DNA of 64,000 nucleotides from Casimicrobiaceae bacterium (GTDB taxonomy: Bacteria > Pseudomonadota > Gammaproteobacteria > Burkholderiales > Casimicrobiaceae): NCBI GenBank assembly GCA_026646885.1, contig JAPKHK010000014.1, forward strand, positions 1-64,000, given 5' to 3'. The notes below the pieces were generated by a model, which saw nothing but the letters and a program-made list of their open reading frames with translations, ran no database searches and had not been told where the DNA came from. This document shows positions 17,341 to 29,278 of this stretch, piece after piece (positions within the stretch are counted from its first letter, which is position 1; each line of letters starts with the position of its first letter). The translations under genes were made by a program, and so were the position numbers.

Positions 17341-18480
17341 ATGGCGTGCATGAGCGTCCTGTCCAAATCTCCAAGCCTCGACGACTTGCGGCGTTACGCC
17401 ATCGCGCGCAGCTTGTTTGCGCCGCTCAGCCTGCCCGAGGCACTGAACCGCCTGGGCTTCGTCCAGGCCGATCCGATTCGCGCGCCAGCTCGCGCGCAAG
17501 ACTTGATCTTGCGGCACCGGGTCAAGGGCTATGCGGCGGGTGAACTTGAACGCCGTTATTCCCGGCTCGCGGTCGAAGAAGATTTTTTCATCAACTATGG
17601 TTTTCTGCCGCGGCAGATCCAGGCACTGATGCATCCGCGTGAGGCGCGGCATCCCTGGTCCCCGGCGCAGGCGAAACGCGCCCGCGAGGTATTGGCTTTC
17701 GTGCGCGAACGCGGGCCCACGCATCCGCGTGAGGTGGATGCGCATTTCCGGCATGGCGAGGTGCGCAACTGGTTTGGCGGCAAGAGCAAGGCCAGCACCG
17801 TGCTGCTCGATGGCATGCATTACCGCGGCCTGCTGCGGGTGGCCCGGCGTGACGCCGGCACGCGCGTCTATGAAGCGGCCCCACCCTGGCCGGAAGCCGC
17901 CGACCCGGCCGACCAACAAGCGCGCTTGGATCGCCTGGTGAATCTGGCGGTTGCCCAATACGCTCCCCTGCCCGCGGCGAGCCTCACGCAGCTCGTCGGC
18001 CTGCTGCGGGGTGGGGCGCCGCAGTGGGCGGACGATCGGCGGCGCGCACTCAGCGCGGCCAAGGCGCGCTTGGCGCAGGCTCGCATCGACGGTGTCGATT
18101 GGTTTTGGCCGGCCGGAGAAAGACCGCAGCGCGCTGGCGAAGATGCGAACAGGCTGCGCCTCCTCGCCCCTTTCGACCCGGTGGTTTGGGATCGCCGGCG
18201 CTTCGAGCTGTTTTGGGGCTGGGCTTATCGTTTCGAAGCCTACACGCCGGCGGCAAAACGCCAATGGGGCTACTACGCGTTGCCGCTGCTGATGGGTGCG
18301 CGCGTGCTGGGCTGGGCGACGCTGACACTCGCCGACGGGCAGCTTCGTTGCGACGCCGGCCTGGCGAACGGTGCCCGCCCCAGCCGGTCGCTGCGCGATG
18401 CCTTGGCAGGCGAACTCGCGTCCGTGGCCACCTTTCTGGGCGCACCTCAAGCCCGCGTGATGCAAAGCTGGCGCAAGTAG
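17341..18480 (+). CDS. AlkX/YcaQ-family winged-helix DNA glycosylase-like protein
   Basis: The protein is 379 aa from the ATG at 17341 ('MACMSVLSKSPSLDDLRRYA'); an ATG three codons on (17350) is equally possible. The N-terminal winged-helix region ('LGFVQADPIRAPARAQDLIL') and the block 'PFDPVVWDRRRFELFWGWAY' followed by 'YTPAAKRQWGYYALPLLMG' are the family hallmarks. E. coli YcaQ (AlkX) excises interstrand crosslinks and N7-alkyl adducts. The 'QAD' motif and the 'FDP' region include the catalytic-site residues of characterised members. It is the first chromosomal gene beyond the island on this side. No operon partner is evident. Confidence 0.85.
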   Translation: MACMSVLSKSPSLDDLRRYAIARSLFAPLSLPEALNRLGFVQADPIRAPARAQDLILRHRVKGYAAGELERRYSRLAVEEDFFINYGFLPRQIQALMHPREARHPWSPAQAKRAREVLAFVRERGPTHPREVDAHFRHGEVRNWFGGKSKASTVLLDGMHYRGLLRVARRDAGTRVYEAAPPWPEAADPADQQARLDRLVNLAVAQYAPLPAASLTQLVGLLRGGAPQWADDRRRALSAAKARLAQARIDGVDWFWPAGERPQRAGEDANRLRLLAPFDPVVWDRRRFELFWGWAYRFEAYTPAAKRQWGYYALPLLMGARVLGWATLTLADGQLRCDAGLANGARPSRSLRDALAGELASVATFLGAPQARVMQSWRK

Positions 18481-18652
18481 CGCGGATTGCCTGATGGTTT
18501 CACTCGACTTGCCTAAGCAGTGAGCAGGTCTTGCTCAGGCGCGCACCGCGGCGACTTTGCGCAGGCGGTGACATCAACAGTGATTGACCATCGTCAAGAC
18601 GCACGACTGGCCGCGGGAGGATGGTGGTTCTTTTTGCATCGAGACCTTTGCC

Positions 18653-19819
18653 GTGACCAAAAAAGCGACGACGAACTCCCGTCCAAAACCTGCAACCCAG
18701 TCGCCGGCCACCCGCCGCTCGCGCACGCCGCGCCCCGTCGCCACCGGCGACACGCCCGCGCGCTTGACTCCCGCGGCGCTGGAACGAGATCGCCTGGAAC
18801 GCTCCGCACTGCGCACCACCACCCGGCAAGGTATGGCGATCGCCGACGCGGTGCAGCAGGGTGCCGCCCCATCGGCCAATATGGAAGGCGTGCAGGCCCT
18901 TCTCAGCGGCGCATCTACCGACGAACTCCAGGCCCTGCGCCAGTGGCTAGCCGACACCGAACCCACGGGCCAGGCCAGCATCGATCCGGATACCGAGCTG
19001 AGCGCAGGTTGGCGCGAGGGCAAATACCCTTACAAAAACCTGCTGTCGCGCAAGCGCTACGAAAAACAAAAATATCGCCTGCAAGTCGAATTGCTCAAGC
19101 TCCAAGCCTGGGTGAAGGAAACCGGCCAGCGGGTAATCATCCTTTTCGAAGGTCGGGACGCCGCGGGCAAGGGCGGCACGATCAAACGCTTCATGGAGCA
19201 CCTCAACCCGCGGGGCGCGCGGGTCGTCGCCCTGGAGAAACCCAGCGAGGTGGAACGGGGTCAGTGGTATTTCCAGCGCTACATCCAACATCTGCCGACG
19301 CGGGGCGAAATCGTCCTGTTCGATCGGAGCTGGTATAACCGCGCCGGGGTGGAGCGGGTGATGGGCTTTTGTTCCGACACCGAATATGAGGAGTTCTTGC
19401 GCCAGGCGCCGGAGTTCGAGCGCCAACTCGTGCGTTCGGGCGTATTTCTGTTCAAGTTCTGGTTCAGCGTCAGTCGCGAAGAACAGCGCCGCCGCTTCAA
19501 GGAGCGGCAAGTGCATCCGCTGAAGCAATGGAAGTTGAGCCCCATCGACATGGCGAGCCTCGACAAATGGGAAGCCTACACCCGCGCCAAAGAGGCCATG
19601 TTCGTGTACTGCGACACCTCGGACGCACCGTGGACGGTGATCAAGAGCGATTGCAAGAAGAGGGCGCGGCTCAATGCCATGCGCTTCATCTTGCAGCGCA
19701 TGCCCTACGCCAAACGTCAGCTCGACGCCATCGGTCCGGTCGACCCACTCATCGTCGGCCGTCCGGCCCTGGTTTCCGCGCCGGGCGAAGATCAACTCGC
19801 CGCTGGCGGTGCAGGATGA
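18653..19819 (+). CDS. ppk2: polyphosphate kinase 2
   Basis: The protein is 388 aa from a GTG at 18653; a TTG at 18584 is a longer option and the true start is uncertain. After a Ser/Thr/Pro/Arg-rich N terminus of about 85 residues comes the PPK2 core: Walker A EGRDAAGKGGTIKRF, 'QWYFQRYIQHLPTRGEIVLF', Walker B FDRSWYNRAGVERVMGF, and the lid 'EEQRRRFKERQVHPLKQWKL'. PPK2 enzymes use polyphosphate to phosphorylate NDPs or NMPs. The single-domain form suggests class I (NDP to NTP), though class cannot be fixed by eye. It stands alone and converges on the LysR gene. Confidence 0.93.
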   Translation: MTKKATTNSRPKPATQSPATRRSRTPRPVATGDTPARLTPAALERDRLERSALRTTTRQGMAIADAVQQGAAPSANMEGVQALLSGASTDELQALRQWLADTEPTGQASIDPDTELSAGWREGKYPYKNLLSRKRYEKQKYRLQVELLKLQAWVKETGQRVIILFEGRDAAGKGGTIKRFMEHLNPRGARVVALEKPSEVERGQWYFQRYIQHLPTRGEIVLFDRSWYNRAGVERVMGFCSDTEYEEFLRQAPEFERQLVRSGVFLFKFWFSVSREEQRRRFKERQVHPLKQWKLSPIDMASLDKWEAYTRAKEAMFVYCDTSDAPWTVIKSDCKKRARLNAMRFILQRMPYAKRQLDAIGPVDPLIVGRPALVSAPGEDQLAAGGAG

Positions 19820-19895
19820 GGGAAAGACGCAGGACGTCAAATCGCGGCCAAACACTCCGGCGCGCGCGTGGCCAAGCGGCTACCGCGGCAAGGCC

Positions 19896-20777
19896 TCAGC
19901 GCTGCATTTCTGCGATCGCCAAATCGATGAAAGCGCGCACCTTGGGCGTGAGGTAGCGGGCACTGGCAAAGACGGCATGCACCGGCACCACGGGAAGTGA
20001 CCAAGATCGCAAGAGCGGGCGCAACTGTCCGGCGGCGACACTTGGCGATGCCACGACCAGCGGCAGCTGCGCGATGCCCAGGCCCGCGACCGCCGCATCG
20101 CGCACGGCAAAGACGTTGTTGGCCTTGAGCCGAGGCTGCAGAGCGACGCGTTCCTGGCGCCCGCCCTTGCTCAGGGTCCATTCGGTGCGATGACTTCCGC
20201 CGGCAAAAGCAAGCACCGGATGGCCGGCCAAGTCTGCCGGCGTTCGGGGCTGCCCGCTGCGTTCGAGGTAGGCGGGGGAAGCGAACACACCATAGGAAAG
20301 ATCGCCCAGCTTCCGCGCCGCGAGGGATGAATCGGCTAGCGGCCCGACCCGCAATGCCAGGTCGAACCCTTCGTGCACGATGTCGACCAGGCGCGAAGTG
20401 AAGTCCGCGTCGACGCGCACTTCGGGGTAGCGCCCGAGATAGGCATCGATCCAGCCGCTCACCGCGATCATGCCGAACTCCACGCCACAGGTGATTTTGA
20501 GCGTGCCGCGAGGTTCGCCTTGCGCTTTTTGCACCATGCGGTGGGCATCGTCGACGCCCGTGAGGATGCTCACCGCGCGCTCATAGAATTCGCGCCCGAT
20601 CTCGGTGAGTGAGAGGGCGCGGGTGGTGCGCTCCAGCAGGCGCACGCCCAGTTCGTGCTCCAAGTGGGTGACCACCCGTGAAAGATGCGCCTTCTGCGAA
20701 TTCAAGGCTTCGGCGGCACGCGTGAAGCTGCCGGTTTGCACCACTTTGACGAAGGCCTTGAGGGAAGAGATTTCCAT
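19896..20777 (-). CDS. LysR-family transcriptional regulator
   Basis: The protein is 293 aa from the ATG at 20777. The N-terminal winged helix-turn-helix ('VVQTGSFTRAAEALNSQKAH', then 'LSRVVTHLEHELGVRLLERT') is followed by a periplasmic-binding-like effector domain ('RGTLKITCGVEFGMIAVSGW' to 'RYLTPKVRAFIDLAIAEMQ'). It resembles the CrgA/DsdC-like group often found beside NmrA or DJ-1 genes. It is divergent from the PfpI gene with a 103-bp spacer. The palindrome TTGTT-N9-AACAA begins at its start codon and may be its autoregulatory site. The effector is unknown. Confidence 0.92.
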   Translation of the reverse strand: MEISSLKAFVKVVQTGSFTRAAEALNSQKAHLSRVVTHLEHELGVRLLERTTRALSLTEIGREFYERAVSILTGVDDAHRMVQKAQGEPRGTLKITCGVEFGMIAVSGWIDAYLGRYPEVRVDADFTSRLVDIVHEGFDLALRVGPLADSSLAARKLGDLSYGVFASPAYLERSGQPRTPADLAGHPVLAFAGGSHRTEWTLSKGGRQERVALQPRLKANNVFAVRDAAVAGLGIAQLPLVVASPSVAAGQLRPLLRSWSLPVVPVHAVFASARYLTPKVRAFIDLAIAEMQR

Positions 20778-20795
20778 TGTTGAGCATTCTAACAA
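20777..20795. promoter_or_regulatory. candidate LysR operator palindrome
   Basis: TTGTTGAGCATTCTAACAA is a 5-bp inverted repeat around 9 nt with T-N11-A character, typical of LysR boxes. It touches the lysR start codon and lies in the 103-bp divergent spacer before the PfpI gene. Function is inferred. Confidence 0.45.
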
Positions 20796-20880
20796 CAGTG
20801 CATCGCCTTTGGCCGTATTTATTCCAGTGCATATGGCGCCCAGAATTCGTGGCATCGTCACTGCACAATCGGAGATCGGC

Positions 20881-21651
20881 ATGAGCCTGAAAGACCCCAA
20901 CGTCCGCAACCCGCAAGCCAGAAAACGTGTCGCCCTGGTGATTGCCAATCCGGCCGCTTCCACCACCACGGGCTGGCCGGTGGGTTTTTGGTGGAGCGAG
21001 CTGACCCACCCCTACTACGTATTCAGCGAAGCGGGGTACGAGATCGAGATCTTTAGCCCTCTGGGCGGGAAGTGTCAGGCCGACGGCATGAGCGACCCCA
21101 ATGACGCGAGCGGCTACAGCAAAACCGATCTCATCAGTCAAGGCTTCATCCACACTCCCGAGCTTAGAGCGCTGGTCGATGGCACGCGTAAGGTGGCCGA
21201 CATCGAGCTCGCCGTGTTCGACGCGATCGTGGTCGCAGGCGGGCAGGCGCCGATGTTCACCTTCGAGCAAGCCACCGACTTGCACCAGAAATTCGCCGCA
21301 TTCTACGAGGCCGGCAAAGTGGCGGCCGCACTGTGCCATGGTGTGGCCGTCCTCGCCTATGCCAAAGGCCGCGACGGCGAATACCTTGTCAAAGGCAAAA
21401 CGGTCACCGGCTTTGCCAACGTCGAAGAGGATTTCGCCGACCAGGCGGTCTGGTCCTACGGCCTCCTTCCTCGCGATCGGCACGTAATGCCTTGGCGCAT
21501 CGAAGATCGCATGAAGGAGATCGGCGCCAATTACGTACAGGCCGGCCTGTGGCGCAGTTTCGCCGTTCGCGATGGGAACCTCATCACCGGCCAGCAAAAC
21601 TTTTCCGGCGAGGAAACCGCTCGCCTCGTCATCGAAGCCTTGGGTCACTGA
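20881..21651 (+). CDS. DJ-1/PfpI-family glutamine-amidotransferase-like protein
   Basis: The protein is 256 aa from the ATG at 20881 (CGGAGATCGGC upstream). The nucleophile-elbow Cys is in AAALCHGVAVLAYAK, and the strand before it is 'FDAIVVAGGQAPMFTFEQAT'. 'PVGFWWSELTHPYYVFSEAG' and 'YEIEIFSPLGGKCQADGMSD' match the Hsp31/class I GATase-like group of DJ-1 proteins, which act as chaperones or glyoxalase III/deglycase enzymes. It begins an operon with the NmrA-like gene 12 nt downstream and is divergent from the LysR regulator that presumably controls it. The exact activity cannot be decided from sequence. Confidence 0.9.
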   Translation: MSLKDPNVRNPQARKRVALVIANPAASTTTGWPVGFWWSELTHPYYVFSEAGYEIEIFSPLGGKCQADGMSDPNDASGYSKTDLISQGFIHTPELRALVDGTRKVADIELAVFDAIVVAGGQAPMFTFEQATDLHQKFAAFYEAGKVAAALCHGVAVLAYAKGRDGEYLVKGKTVTGFANVEEDFADQAVWSYGLLPRDRHVMPWRIEDRMKEIGANYVQAGLWRSFAVRDGNLITGQQNFSGEETARLVIEALGH

Positions 21652-21663
21652 GGAGCAAACACC

Positions 21664-22521
21664 ATGAGCACTCGCATTCTCGTCGCCGGCGCCACCGGCA
21701 ACATCGGGCAAGCACTTACCGCTGAACTGATGCGCAACGCGGCAGGGCTGGAAGTGATCGCAGCATCTCCCAAAGGCCGAAGTGTGGCCGGCGCCGCGGC
21801 GCGCAGCCTCGATTGGCTGAACCCCGACTCTGCCGCCCAGGCCTTGCAGGGCGTCGATCGCCTATTCTTGCTCACCCCGCCGCATCCCGAGATGGAAGCC
21901 ATGACCGCGAACGCTGTCGCCGCTGCGCGCGAAGCTGGGGTCGGGCACATCGTTCGTGTCGGTGGCGCCGGAGCCGATGCCGATTCCGACGTGGCCATCG
22001 CGCGTTTGCAAGGCCGCTGCGACTTGCTCGTTACGCGCTCGGGCATTCCATATACCTTGCTGCAGCCGAAGAACTTCATGCAGAACTTCGCCACCTTTCT
22101 GCGCGACATGCTGCGTTCGGGCATGGTGTATTCCTCGCAAGGCGAAGGTCGCGTGCCTTTCGTCGACACCCGCGATGTCGCCGCCGCAGCCGCTGCCGTG
22201 CTGCGCGCGCCGCAAGAGCACGCGGGCCAGCGCTATATTCTCACCGGTCCCGAGGCACTGACCAACGCCGAAGCGCTCGCCCTCGTCGGCAAGGAAATCG
22301 GCCGCGAAATCGCGTTCGTGCCGATCACCGAGGAACAGGCCGTCGCCGCGATGCGGGCGGGCGGCATGCCGGAATCGCTGGTGCAGGCGATGTCGAGCCT
22401 GAACCGAGTCATCGCCGCGGGGTGGGTGGCGGAGGTTTCGCCGGACTTGCCGCGCCTGTTGGGGCGACCAGCAACACCATTGGCGGTCTTCGCGCACGAC
22501 TACCGTGGGGAGTGGATTTAG
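21664..22521 (+). CDS. NmrA-like NAD(P)-binding protein
   Basis: The protein is 285 aa. The N-terminal Rossmann motif is ILVAGATGNIGQALTAEL. Typical atypical-SDR features follow: 'DRLFLLTPPHPEMEAMTANA', VRVGGAGADAD, 'RSGIPYTLLQPKNFMQNFAT' and 'ILTGPEALTNAEALALVGKE'. It lacks the YxxxK of classical SDRs, as NmrA/azoreductase-like members do. Such proteins act as NAD(P)H-dependent quinone or azo reductases or as redox sensors. It follows the PfpI gene by 12 nt, and the pair with a divergent LysR regulator looks like an electrophile-stress locus; that role is inferred. Confidence 0.9.
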   Translation: MSTRILVAGATGNIGQALTAELMRNAAGLEVIAASPKGRSVAGAAARSLDWLNPDSAAQALQGVDRLFLLTPPHPEMEAMTANAVAAAREAGVGHIVRVGGAGADADSDVAIARLQGRCDLLVTRSGIPYTLLQPKNFMQNFATFLRDMLRSGMVYSSQGEGRVPFVDTRDVAAAAAAVLRAPQEHAGQRYILTGPEALTNAEALALVGKEIGREIAFVPITEEQAVAAMRAGGMPESLVQAMSSLNRVIAAGWVAEVSPDLPRLLGRPATPLAVFAHDYRGEWI

Positions 22522-22588
22522 AGGGTGCCCACGATCTCCCGCCATTGGCTATGCACCTCGCAGTGCGCAGTGAACCCCTAACCCGTGC

Positions 22589-25533
<2,945 letters not shown>

Positions 25534-25543
25534 GCAGAGCAGC

Positions 25544-25580
25544 GCTGGCGAGGCACTATGCCTAAACATGCCTCGCCAGC
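25544..25580. repeat. 12-bp inverted repeat after katG
   Basis: GCTGGCGAGGCA / TGCCTCGCCAGC form a perfect 12-bp stem with a 13-nt loop between the convergent katG and M16 protease genes. No T-run follows on either strand, so it is not a standard Rho-independent terminator, though it may act on transcript stability for both genes. Confidence 0.7.
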
Positions 25581-25620
25581 AAAAAACAAGGCGGGGCCGC
25601 TGACTGTGGCCCCTTAACCG

Positions 25621-28368
25621 CTATTTCGCGCCTTTTGCCTTCGCAAAATCGCCGGCAACGGCGGAAACGGTCTTGTTCCAATCGAGGTACTTGCGCAGCG
25701 CGGCGTTCACTTGCGCAAGCGTGAGCGCTTGCAGTTTGTCCTCGTATGCTTGCTCGAAAGCCATGCGCCGGCCGAGCTCTTCGTTGGCGGCAAGCTTGCT
25801 CATGAGTGTGGCGTCTTGCGCCCGCGCAAGTTTGCGCGCCTGGAGCACGGCGTTCTTGCCTTTGGCGACCTCGTCTTCGGTAAAACCCTCGCGGCTGGCT
25901 CGCTCGAACTCCTCGCTGAAAGCTTTCTGCAGCCGCTCGCGATTCTCCGGAGCGAAGATGGCATATTGCACCCACTGCGCGCTGGGTTCATGAGGGCTGG
26001 CATTCAAGGCACTGCCCACACCGTAGCTCAAGCCCTCTTTCTCGCGAATGCGCGCCCACAGCCGCGATGCCGGCCCAGTGCCGACGATGTAGTTGGCGAG
26101 GTAGAGAGCTGGAAAATCGGCGTCGGTGTCTTGCATGGGCAAGCGCAGGACGCCGTAATACATGGCGTTGGCTTTGTCCGGGGTTTCCAGTCGCCGCTGC
26201 TGCGGTGCGACGGTGTAGGCCGGGCGCGGCAAACGTTGATACGCGGCGCGACTGTTCCAGTTGCCCAGTAGTTCTGCGAGCAGGGCTTTGACTGCCGCAG
26301 CGTCGAAATCGCCCACCAGCGCGGCTTCGCCGAAGTTTGCACCATAAAAACCGGCGTGAAAGGCTTTGACTGCATCGGCTCGAAGCGCCTTCCAGTCGGC
26401 GATTTCTTCGTCAAAATCGCGCACGTAGCGCGGGTCTCCCTTGCGGTAAGGGCTGCCGGTGCGGATCACCTGATTTACCGCCAAGCCCTGCGGCTCCTTG
26501 CGCTGGCTCTCCGCGGCGGTGACTTGCTCCTGCTGCAACTGAGCGAACTCGCTGTCTGGAAAGGTCGGCTCGCGCAGCGTTTTGACCAGCAGGCGTAACG
26601 CCGCCGCCAAGTTTTGACGCGGCACCTCCAAGCTGGCGGTGAGGCCCGTAGCGTCGCCGCTGTAACGCGGACGCGCCTTCAACTGATCGAAAGTCTCGCT
26701 GATCTGGGCCCGCGTCATGCCGGGCACACCGCGGCTCAGGAGATCTGCCGCGGCCTCGCCGGCGAGGTCCAGACCCTGCAGGTTTTGTTCATTGCCAAAG
26801 CGTAGATGTAGTTGCAGGTTGACGATTTCGCCCCGGGTCTTCTTGGGCAGCAGCGCCACCTTCATGCCGTTGGCGAGTTTCGTATGCTCGGTGCGCGCAT
26901 CGATATTGGCCGGCGAGGGATCGAAAGCCTCGCCTTGGGCGACTGGCGCATCGCCTTTGTAATCGGCGACGAGGGGACCGACGTCGAGCTTCGCCGGGGC
27001 CGGCGCGCGCTTCGGCTTATCCGTGGGAATGAAAAGCGCCACGGTGCGGTTGTCGGGCACGAGATAACTATTTCCGACGCGCTGCACGTCTTCGCGCTTC
27101 ACGGCCCGAATTTGGTCACGGCCGAGGAAGAGCAAGCGCCAGTCGCCGATGGCGATGGCGGTAGTGAGCGCCACCCCGACTTTTTCCGGATCGAGCAGGG
27201 TGAGTTCGATGTCCTTGAGCAGTTTCTGCTGCGCGCGCTTCACTTCGGCTTCGGTGATCGGCTCTTGCGCCAGACCGTCGAGCACTCTGACCATGGCGGT
27301 GCGCGCCGCGTCGAGCGACGCGCTGTTGGGCAACTGCGCGCCAAAAGTGAGGATGCCGGGCTCCCGCGTTTGGAAGGGAAAGGCAAACACCGCGGCGGCG
27401 AGTCCATTTTCCACCAGCGCCTTGTGCAGGCGACCGGTGGGTGTGTCGCCAAGGATCTGGCCGAGCACCTTGAGCGCTGCGAAGTCCGCTGTCGCCGCGG
27501 GGGGCGTATGGTACATCGCCAGCACGATCTGGGTGTCCCCCACGCGGCGGACCGTGACGGTGTTCTCCCCATCCTGCGCAGCATCGAGGGTGTAGTGGCT
27601 CTCCAGCTTGCGCTCAGGCCGCGCGATGACTCCAAAGGTTTCGTTGATGAGTTTGAGGGTTTTGGCTTCGTTGAACTTGCCAGTCACTACCAGCACCGCG
27701 TTGTCCGGCTGGTAGTACTTGCGGTAGAAAGCTTGCAAGCGTTCGATGGAGACGTTTTCCACGTCGGCCCGTGCGCCAATGGTATCTTTGCCATAGTTGT
27801 GCCAGCGAAAAGCGGTCGCGAGCGCTTTGCCGTAGAGGGAACGGAACGGGTTGTTTTCGTTCATCTCCATTTCGTTGCGCACCACGGTCATTTCGCTGTC
27901 GAGGTCCTTCTTGGCGATGAAGGAGTTGACCATCGCATCGGCCGACCAGCGCAAATACCACTCCAAGTCGGGCTCAGTTGCGGCGAAGCTCGCGAAGTAG
28001 TTAGTGCGGTCCACCCAGGTGGTGCCGTTCATGCGCATGCCGCGCTTTTGCATTTCGGCAAAGGCCATGGGATAAGTCGGGGTGCCCTTGAAAATGAGGT
28101 GCTCCAGCAAATGCGCCATGCCGGTTTCGCCGTAGTTCTCGTGTTTGGAGCCGACGAGGTAGGTGGTGTTCACCGTGACCGTAGGTTTGCTTTCATCCGG
28201 GGCCAATAGCACCCGAAGGCCGTTCTTGAGCTGGTATTCGGTGATACCTTCGACGCTAGTGGTGAGACTCGCACCCTGCGGCAAGGCTTCGGGGCCGAGT
28301 TTGGCCCAAGCGGTCGGATGCACGAGCAGCACCAGCGAGAACAACAAAGTGAACAGACACTTCTTCAT
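25621..28368 (-). CDS. M16-family zinc metalloprotease (pitrilysin-like)
   Basis: The protein is 915 aa from the ATG at 28368 ('MKKCLFTLLFSLVLLVHPTA'), with a signal peptide, so it is periplasmic. Two M16 units lie in tandem. The N-terminal unit has the inverted zinc motif HLLEH ('GETGMAHLLEHLIFKGTPTY') and a downstream Glu in 'MTVVRNEMEMNENNPF'; the C-terminal unit lacks HxxEH and is the inactive clamshell half. Such proteases degrade peptides up to small-protein size. GGAGTGTC stands before the ATG. It follows a hypothetical exported protein gene by 130 nt on the same strand. Confidence 0.92.
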   Translation of the reverse strand: MKKCLFTLLFSLVLLVHPTAWAKLGPEALPQGASLTTSVEGITEYQLKNGLRVLLAPDESKPTVTVNTTYLVGSKHENYGETGMAHLLEHLIFKGTPTYPMAFAEMQKRGMRMNGTTWVDRTNYFASFAATEPDLEWYLRWSADAMVNSFIAKKDLDSEMTVVRNEMEMNENNPFRSLYGKALATAFRWHNYGKDTIGARADVENVSIERLQAFYRKYYQPDNAVLVVTGKFNEAKTLKLINETFGVIARPERKLESHYTLDAAQDGENTVTVRRVGDTQIVLAMYHTPPAATADFAALKVLGQILGDTPTGRLHKALVENGLAAAVFAFPFQTREPGILTFGAQLPNSASLDAARTAMVRVLDGLAQEPITEAEVKRAQQKLLKDIELTLLDPEKVGVALTTAIAIGDWRLLFLGRDQIRAVKREDVQRVGNSYLVPDNRTVALFIPTDKPKRAPAPAKLDVGPLVADYKGDAPVAQGEAFDPSPANIDARTEHTKLANGMKVALLPKKTRGEIVNLQLHLRFGNEQNLQGLDLAGEAAADLLSRGVPGMTRAQISETFDQLKARPRYSGDATGLTASLEVPRQNLAAALRLLVKTLREPTFPDSEFAQLQQEQVTAAESQRKEPQGLAVNQVIRTGSPYRKGDPRYVRDFDEEIADWKALRADAVKAFHAGFYGANFGEAALVGDFDAAAVKALLAELLGNWNSRAAYQRLPRPAYTVAPQQRRLETPDKANAMYYGVLRLPMQDTDADFPALYLANYIVGTGPASRLWARIREKEGLSYGVGSALNASPHEPSAQWVQYAIFAPENRERLQKAFSEEFERASREGFTEDEVAKGKNAVLQARKLARAQDATLMSKLAANEELGRRMAFEQAYEDKLQALTLAQVNAALRKYLDWNKTVSAVAGDFAKAKGAK

Positions 28369-28498
28369 GACACTCCTCTGGATCGATATTGTGGTTGTGG
28401 AAGGAAAGCTGCGTTGGGGGCCAATTTTCGCGTGGCGAATGATTCGCCAAAGCACTCGGTCTTGTCAATTGCGGCATTCGCCAAATGCCGCCAGGCCA

Positions 28499-29278
28499 TC
28501 AATTCAGGGCGCGTTTGGCAAGTTCCGGCACCACGCGCTCCAGTTGTTCCTCGATGAGCTTGCCGAGCAAGGCCATTTTTTCGGTTTCGCCCAGCGCCTC
28601 CCATGCGCCATAACCCCGCTTCGCCAGCGCCCCAGAAACCCCTTCGGTGCGTGCGACGAATTCGCTGCCCAAAATGCGCCGGCTGCGAAGGTCGATCAGC
28701 GAGGCGCGAAAATAGGCAAAAGGCGCCACCAGCCCGAGACCTTCTTCGCCGGTCTGCGTAGCCCGTGTGCTCACTCCATCGTCGAGATAGAAACCAAGCC
28801 CCTCAAGTCGGCCGCTACCATAACTCAAACCGTCGAGCACCACTCTCGCTTCCGCACGGTGTTTGGTGAGCAGCACGAGATGCGTGGCCCCCGAAGTAGT
28901 GAGCGGCTCGGCTAGCCCGGCCGGGGTAAGAAAAGTTCCATCGACAAAGAAGCGATCCTGCCCCTCGAAGAGCTCTGGCCCCCTGGCCCGCAGCAGCACC
29001 ACATCGGCTTTGGCATCGCCGCGGCTCAAAGCGGTATCCATTGCCTTGAGCGCGGCGCGATCGAGAATGCCGTCGGTCATCGGCAAGCGATCGAGCTTAT
29101 TTCTGTTGAGGCGGCTCCCCACTTGCGGCTGATAGGTAACCACGTTCAAGGTGTCGCCGATCAGGGATAAAGCCGCATAGCGGCGCTCTGTCGCGTCTGC
29201 CTTGGCGGAGTGGGCCAAACTGCCAAGCAAGACATTTAACGCTGCAAATGCAAGCAGAAACTTGCGGCTCCGGTTCAT
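28499..29278 (-). CDS. exported hypothetical protein
   Basis: The protein is 259 aa from the ATG at 29278 ('MNRSRKFLLAFAALNVLLGS'). A signal peptide ends near AHSAKADA. The mature part is a single globular domain without Cys: 'RYAALSLIGDTLNVVTYQPQ', 'ATHLVLLTKHRAEARVVLDG', 'GLVAPFAYFRASLIDLRSRR', ending in a helical 'KMALLGKLIEEQLERVVPEL'. The pattern of a signal peptide, then 'SLIGD' and a later 'LRSRRIL', recurs in unnamed betaproteobacterial periplasmic proteins. I do not recognise a function. It precedes the M16 protease on the same strand and may be co-transcribed with it. Confidence 0.7.
   Translation of the reverse strand: MNRSRKFLLAFAALNVLLGSLAHSAKADATERRYAALSLIGDTLNVVTYQPQVGSRLNRNKLDRLPMTDGILDRAALKAMDTALSRGDAKADVVLLRARGPELFEGQDRFFVDGTFLTPAGLAEPLTTSGATHLVLLTKHRAEARVVLDGLSYGSGRLEGLGFYLDDGVSTRATQTGEEGLGLVAPFAYFRASLIDLRSRRILGSEFVARTEGVSGALAKRGYGAWEALGETEKMALLGKLIEEQLERVVPELAKRALN

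Noticed and set aside
17032..18465. 477-codon minus-strand frame
   Set aside because: Antisense to the AlkX-like gene; its C terminus is a translation of tRNA-like 3'-end sequence.
20581..21711. 376-codon minus-strand frame
   Set aside because: Antisense to the PfpI gene; arises from high GC third-position bias.
25544..25580. Hairpin after katG as a terminator
   Set aside because: Strong stem but no T-run on either strand, so it is listed only as an inverted repeat.
26812..28209. 465-codon plus-strand frame
   Set aside because: Antisense to the M16 protease; no domain.
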